Shown: positions 61,412 to 64,000 of the stretch, piece by piece
Numbering within the stretch: the first letter of the stretch is position 1
Layout: every line of letters begins with the position of its first letter
Assembly (NCBI RefSeq): GCF_042432805.1
Contig: NZ_JBHLWO010000002.1
Span: 1,860,001-1,924,000 of the forward strand
Source: Olivibacter oleidegradans
GTDB taxonomy: Bacteria; Bacteroidota; Bacteroidia; Sphingobacteriales; Sphingobacteriaceae
Direction of reading: 5' to 3'
Length of the DNA stretch: 64,000 nt
Notes under the pieces: model-generated
Seen by the model: the letters and a program-made list of their open reading frames with translations, nothing else
What the model was told of the DNA's origin: nothing
Database searches by the model: none
Made by a program: the position numbers and the translations under genes

Positions 61412-61441
61412 CCCTTCCGTTCCATTTGTGGAACGGAAGGG
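61412..61441. terminator. Intrinsic terminator after the molybdenum hydroxylase genes
   Basis: A perfect 13-bp stem (61412-61424 with 61429-61441) with loop TTTG, starting 17 bases after the stop codon; short T tail (TTTCAT). Confidence 0.7.
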
Positions 61442-61582
61442 TTTCATATCGTGATTATAATAGCAATTAGCTATAAGCAGTAGGCCCTAAGCACCCACAT
61501 GCGGCAAGCAGGCTCCATTATCAAATTGGCTAACCGACCTTAGGGAGCTCATGAGTGCCGAAAAAAGCAAACACTTACGAAT

Positions 61583-61626
61583 AATTGGCTATTTGGCTAA
61601 TTAACTAATTGGCTAATTGGCTAATC
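61583..61626. repeat. Short direct repeats of TTGGCTAAT
   Basis: AATTGGCTA-like units recur at 61583, 61592, 61607 and 61616 with variants (ATTTGGCTAA, TTAACTAATT, GGCTAATT). This is a simple tandem repeat of about 9 bases in the gap between two convergent genes. It is just upstream of the GH51 stop codon on the plus strand, that is, downstream of that gene. Confidence 0.5.
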
Positions 61627-61644
61627 ATCTAGTTCCCTACTCTA

Positions 61645-64000
61645 CTACTCAACTATCTTAAATCGGAGCACCGTAAAGGAGTAGGCAGGTAATTCATCTT
61701 TGAAGTTCTTCGTTACAGCTATCGGCGTACTTTTTGGTCTGAGCGCTTCATCTTCCGGATTCCCCGCTAAGCTGATTTTTAAGGCATCAGTTGAGATGTT
61801 GCCTAACGGTTCTAAATTCAAAGCCACCCGTGTACTAACCGGTAAAAGGTTAACTATTTTCACAATGGCATCTCCGGATTTTGTATCACGTACGACCGAT
61901 ATAGCCAAACGTTTTTTAACAGCCTCTTCGGTGTTGGATAAGCGAACTTGAGTGGGCAGATAAATATCACCGGCATGTTGCCCATATATCTGCTGTACAA
62001 AGTAACCGACCGTAGGTTTCACTTCTGTGTTATTAAAATAAATAAGATCGGGCTTCCATTGCGTATGATCTTCTTTAGCTAATAAAGGTGCGTAGGAAGC
62101 CATGCTAACCACATCCCCATTACGCTCCAAGCTTGTTAAATGTATCGCCTCGGCGAGAGCCGTTTCCAGGTTACTAGGCCTACCTGGCAAATGAGCCGCG
62201 TATTCACCTAAATATACCTTAGCCTTTGATCGATCATACTTATCGTAATATGCTTGATTATGAATAAACCAACCCGGTGACTGGTAATAATGTTCATCCA
62301 CCATAGGTACTTGAAGTTTATTAGCAATCAGCCAACCTTCCGTATAATCAGTACCTTCAAAACTTGGCCCAACCGTACCGATCACTGTTATTTCAGGATG
62401 TTTTTCGCGTACCCGGTTAAAGATCATGGTAAAACGTTCTTCAAAAATATCGGATATAAGATCTTCATTACCGATACCGATATATTTTAGATTGAATGGT
62501 TTTGGGTGGCCTGCCTCTGCGCGCTTTTTCCCCCAAACTGTATGCGTATCTCCGTTCGCATATTCAATCAAATCCAGCACCTCCTGTATATAGGCTTCCA
62601 TCTCTGCCATCGGTACCCCGCCTTGCTGACCGGCACCGCCCGTGGATGAGTTTTGACAAGGCACACCCGCCGGAACTACCGGTACTGGCTCAGCCCCAAT
62701 ATCTTCACAAAACTGGAAATATTCGAAGTAACCAAGCCCGGCCGTTTGATGGTAATTCCATAAATTTCGTTGCGGTACCCGAGCTTCCAACGGACCAATT
62801 GTATTTTGCCAACGATACATATTTCCCAAACCATCTCCATGTGCGACACAGCCGCCTGGAAAACGAACAAACCGCGGATGTAGATCAGCTATGGTTTGCG
62901 CTAAGTCTGCACGCAAACCATTTTTCCGCCCTTTAAAAGTCTTCTCCGGAAATAGCGAAATCATGTCAAGCGCTATTTCCCCCGCCTCTTGTGGAATAAT
63001 CTCCAGCGATGCTTTGGCCGCGTCTGCTTTCACTGAAATCGCCGCTTCATACTTTCTCCAATTACCTTTAATAGCCCGAATGCGAGCTTCACCTAATAGC
63101 TTACCATGCTCATCAATTAAACGGATTAGAAGCGCTATGGCTTTCTCTTGCGGGTTCCTCGCAAATAAAGAGACATTATAACGCTCTCCGGCTTTTAATG
63201 GAATGCCGTCGAAACCGGCATTGACCAAAGCAGTGCCTGCCTTTTCAATATTTAAAATCGCATAATGTACGTTATTTGGGTGTAAAGGGTTTACGCTATC
63301 TATCTTAAATGTTCCCTCCTCTCCTTTTAAAGACCATGCCTTATAACTATGCCAGCTGGTATCGCTACCTTTTTTATCACTTAAGCGATATTCAAAATCT
63401 CGATTCTGCACTAATTCGGCATATAAACCACCATCAGCAGCATAATTAATGTCCTCGAAAAAAACACCCATTAGCAAATCACTGATTTTCTTTTTATTTT
63501 CCACGTCAATTTGTACCTCCACATCGACTGGTTTTAAAGAAGCGAATCGAATACCATCTTCAGCCGTTTTCTCCGACCATAATTCCTGTTCATAGGCTGC
63601 TTGCTGTTGAGCCTGCAGTAAACCTTTAATTACATTCCAAGACACTTTATGGACGGTTCCATTTTCCTCCCCATTTTCCAAACGTATAGTATGCCTATTA
63701 TCAAACGTAGCTTTAGCAACTGGTTCTGGAGGTGTATAATTTTTAAAGTCAAGTGTACTACTTCTATAATAAGTAGCATCGGCTCCCCCATTCGTACTCT
63801 TCCACTCCACTATAAATTTTCCATGCTCTTTATCAAAGGAAAGAGCGGGAAGCAAACAATTCTCTTTTTGCATCAAGATAGGATAAGATTGTCTTCTCCA
63901 ATACACAAGATCTTTTGAAGTTACGTGCACAACAACACCGTCAGTTTCGTTGACCGACCAGACAGCATGCCATAAGCTATCAGGACCATAGAACAAAAAA
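61645..64000 (-). CDS. GH51 alpha-L-arabinofuranosidase with N-terminal GH43-like segment (partial)
   Basis: At least 784 codons; the 5' end is cut by the window edge, so no signal peptide or true start is visible (the first in-frame ATG is at 63996). The first approximately 130 visible residues (YGPDSLWHAVWSVNETDGVV, SKDLVYWRRQSYP) look like part of a five-bladed propeller of GH43/62 type. From about 160 on the protein is GH51: ISDLLMGVFFEDINYAADGG, a carbohydrate-binding beta insert, PRFVRFPGGCVAHG, acid/base E511 in YIGIGNEDL and nucleophile E598 in VYLGEYAAH, then the C-terminal beta domain. It should release arabinofuranose from arabinan or arabinoxylan. No partner genes are visible inside the window. 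Confidence 0.88.
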   Translation of the reverse strand, partial: FLFYGPDSLWHAVWSVNETDGVVVHVTSKDLVYWRRQSYPILMQKENCLLPALSFDKEHGKFIVEWKSTNGGADATYYRSSTLDFKNYTPPEPVAKATFDNRHTIRLENGEENGTVHKVSWNVIKGLLQAQQQAAYEQELWSEKTAEDGIRFASLKPVDVEVQIDVENKKKISDLLMGVFFEDINYAADGGLYAELVQNRDFEYRLSDKKGSDTSWHSYKAWSLKGEEGTFKIDSVNPLHPNNVHYAILNIEKAGTALVNAGFDGIPLKAGERYNVSLFARNPQEKAIALLIRLIDEHGKLLGEARIRAIKGNWRKYEAAISVKADAAKASLEIIPQEAGEIALDMISLFPEKTFKGRKNGLRADLAQTIADLHPRFVRFPGGCVAHGDGLGNMYRWQNTIGPLEARVPQRNLWNYHQTAGLGYFEYFQFCEDIGAEPVPVVPAGVPCQNSSTGGAGQQGGVPMAEMEAYIQEVLDLIEYANGDTHTVWGKKRAEAGHPKPFNLKYIGIGNEDLISDIFEERFTMIFNRVREKHPEITVIGTVGPSFEGTDYTEGWLIANKLQVPMVDEHYYQSPGWFIHNQAYYDKYDRSKAKVYLGEYAAHLPGRPSNLETALAEAIHLTSLERNGDVVSMASYAPLLAKEDHTQWKPDLIYFNNTEVKPTVGYFVQQIYGQHAGDIYLPTQVRLSNTEEAVKKRLAISVVRDTKSGDAIVKIVNLLPVSTRVALNLEPLGNISTDALKISLAGNPEDEALRPKSTPIAVTKNFKDELPAYSFTVLRFKIVE

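Overview
The window comes from a Bacteroidota chromosome, most likely a soil- or plant-associated member of the Sphingobacteriaceae (my inference). Supporting signs are three SusC/SusD pairs, an ECF sigma/FecR/STN-TonB receptor cascade, a Bacteroidota-style kdp operon with its own porin and a split KdpD, and promoters of the TTG-N19/20-TAnnTTTG type. G+C looks moderate (about 40-45 % by eye). No phage, integrase, transposase or CRISPR array was seen.

Layout. 0-20.4 kb is carbohydrate uptake. A GntR/UTRA regulator and a GH92 mannosidase point right. Facing them are a SusC/SusD pair and a second unit of DUF4091/GH123-like hydrolase, SusD, STN-containing SusC, FecR anti-sigma and ECF sigma. A copper P-type ATPase gene sits between the sigma and anti-sigma genes. 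20.6-30.1 kb is a potassium-uptake operon: an unknown 117-aa protein, three very small membrane proteins (the last is KdpF), KdpA, KdpB, KdpC, a porin, a KdpD sensor without kinase, and a separate histidine kinase. It begins at a sigma-54-like -24/-12 site. After an SDR gene comes tRNA-Pro(UGG), then an approximately 0.65 kb tandem array of 114/117-bp hairpin-rich units.

32.0-41.5 kb is a second polysaccharide utilisation locus: SusC, SusD, a secreted clan GH-D (GH36-like) glycosidase, a GntR regulator and a sodium/solute symporter, probably for alpha-galactosides. 41.5-47.3 kb holds an AraC regulator, a DUF486 membrane protein, a sigma-54-dependent response regulator (a candidate partner of the kdp kinase 13 kb away), a membrane-anchored class III nucleotide cyclase and Ada. 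47.4-52.1 kb is one very large gene, a DUF4011-SF1 helicase-Vsr-like nuclease-DUF3320 protein with the architecture of the single-gene Hhe anti-phage system. A lone type I methionine aminopeptidase follows.

53.1-57.9 kb is a pentose phosphate cluster (rpiB, gnd, zwf, pgl) followed by a secreted thermonuclease-like protein. 58-61.4 kb holds an MmcQ/YjbR protein and a two-subunit molybdenum hydroxylase of the isoquinoline 1-oxidoreductase type. The right edge cuts a GH51 arabinofuranosidase that carries an extra N-terminal GH43-like segment.

The best leads are the Hhe-like protein, the copA gene splitting a sigma/anti-sigma pair, the kdp leader region (terminator without a gene, sigma-54 site, micro-proteins) with its response regulator elsewhere, and the hairpin array behind tRNA-Pro.
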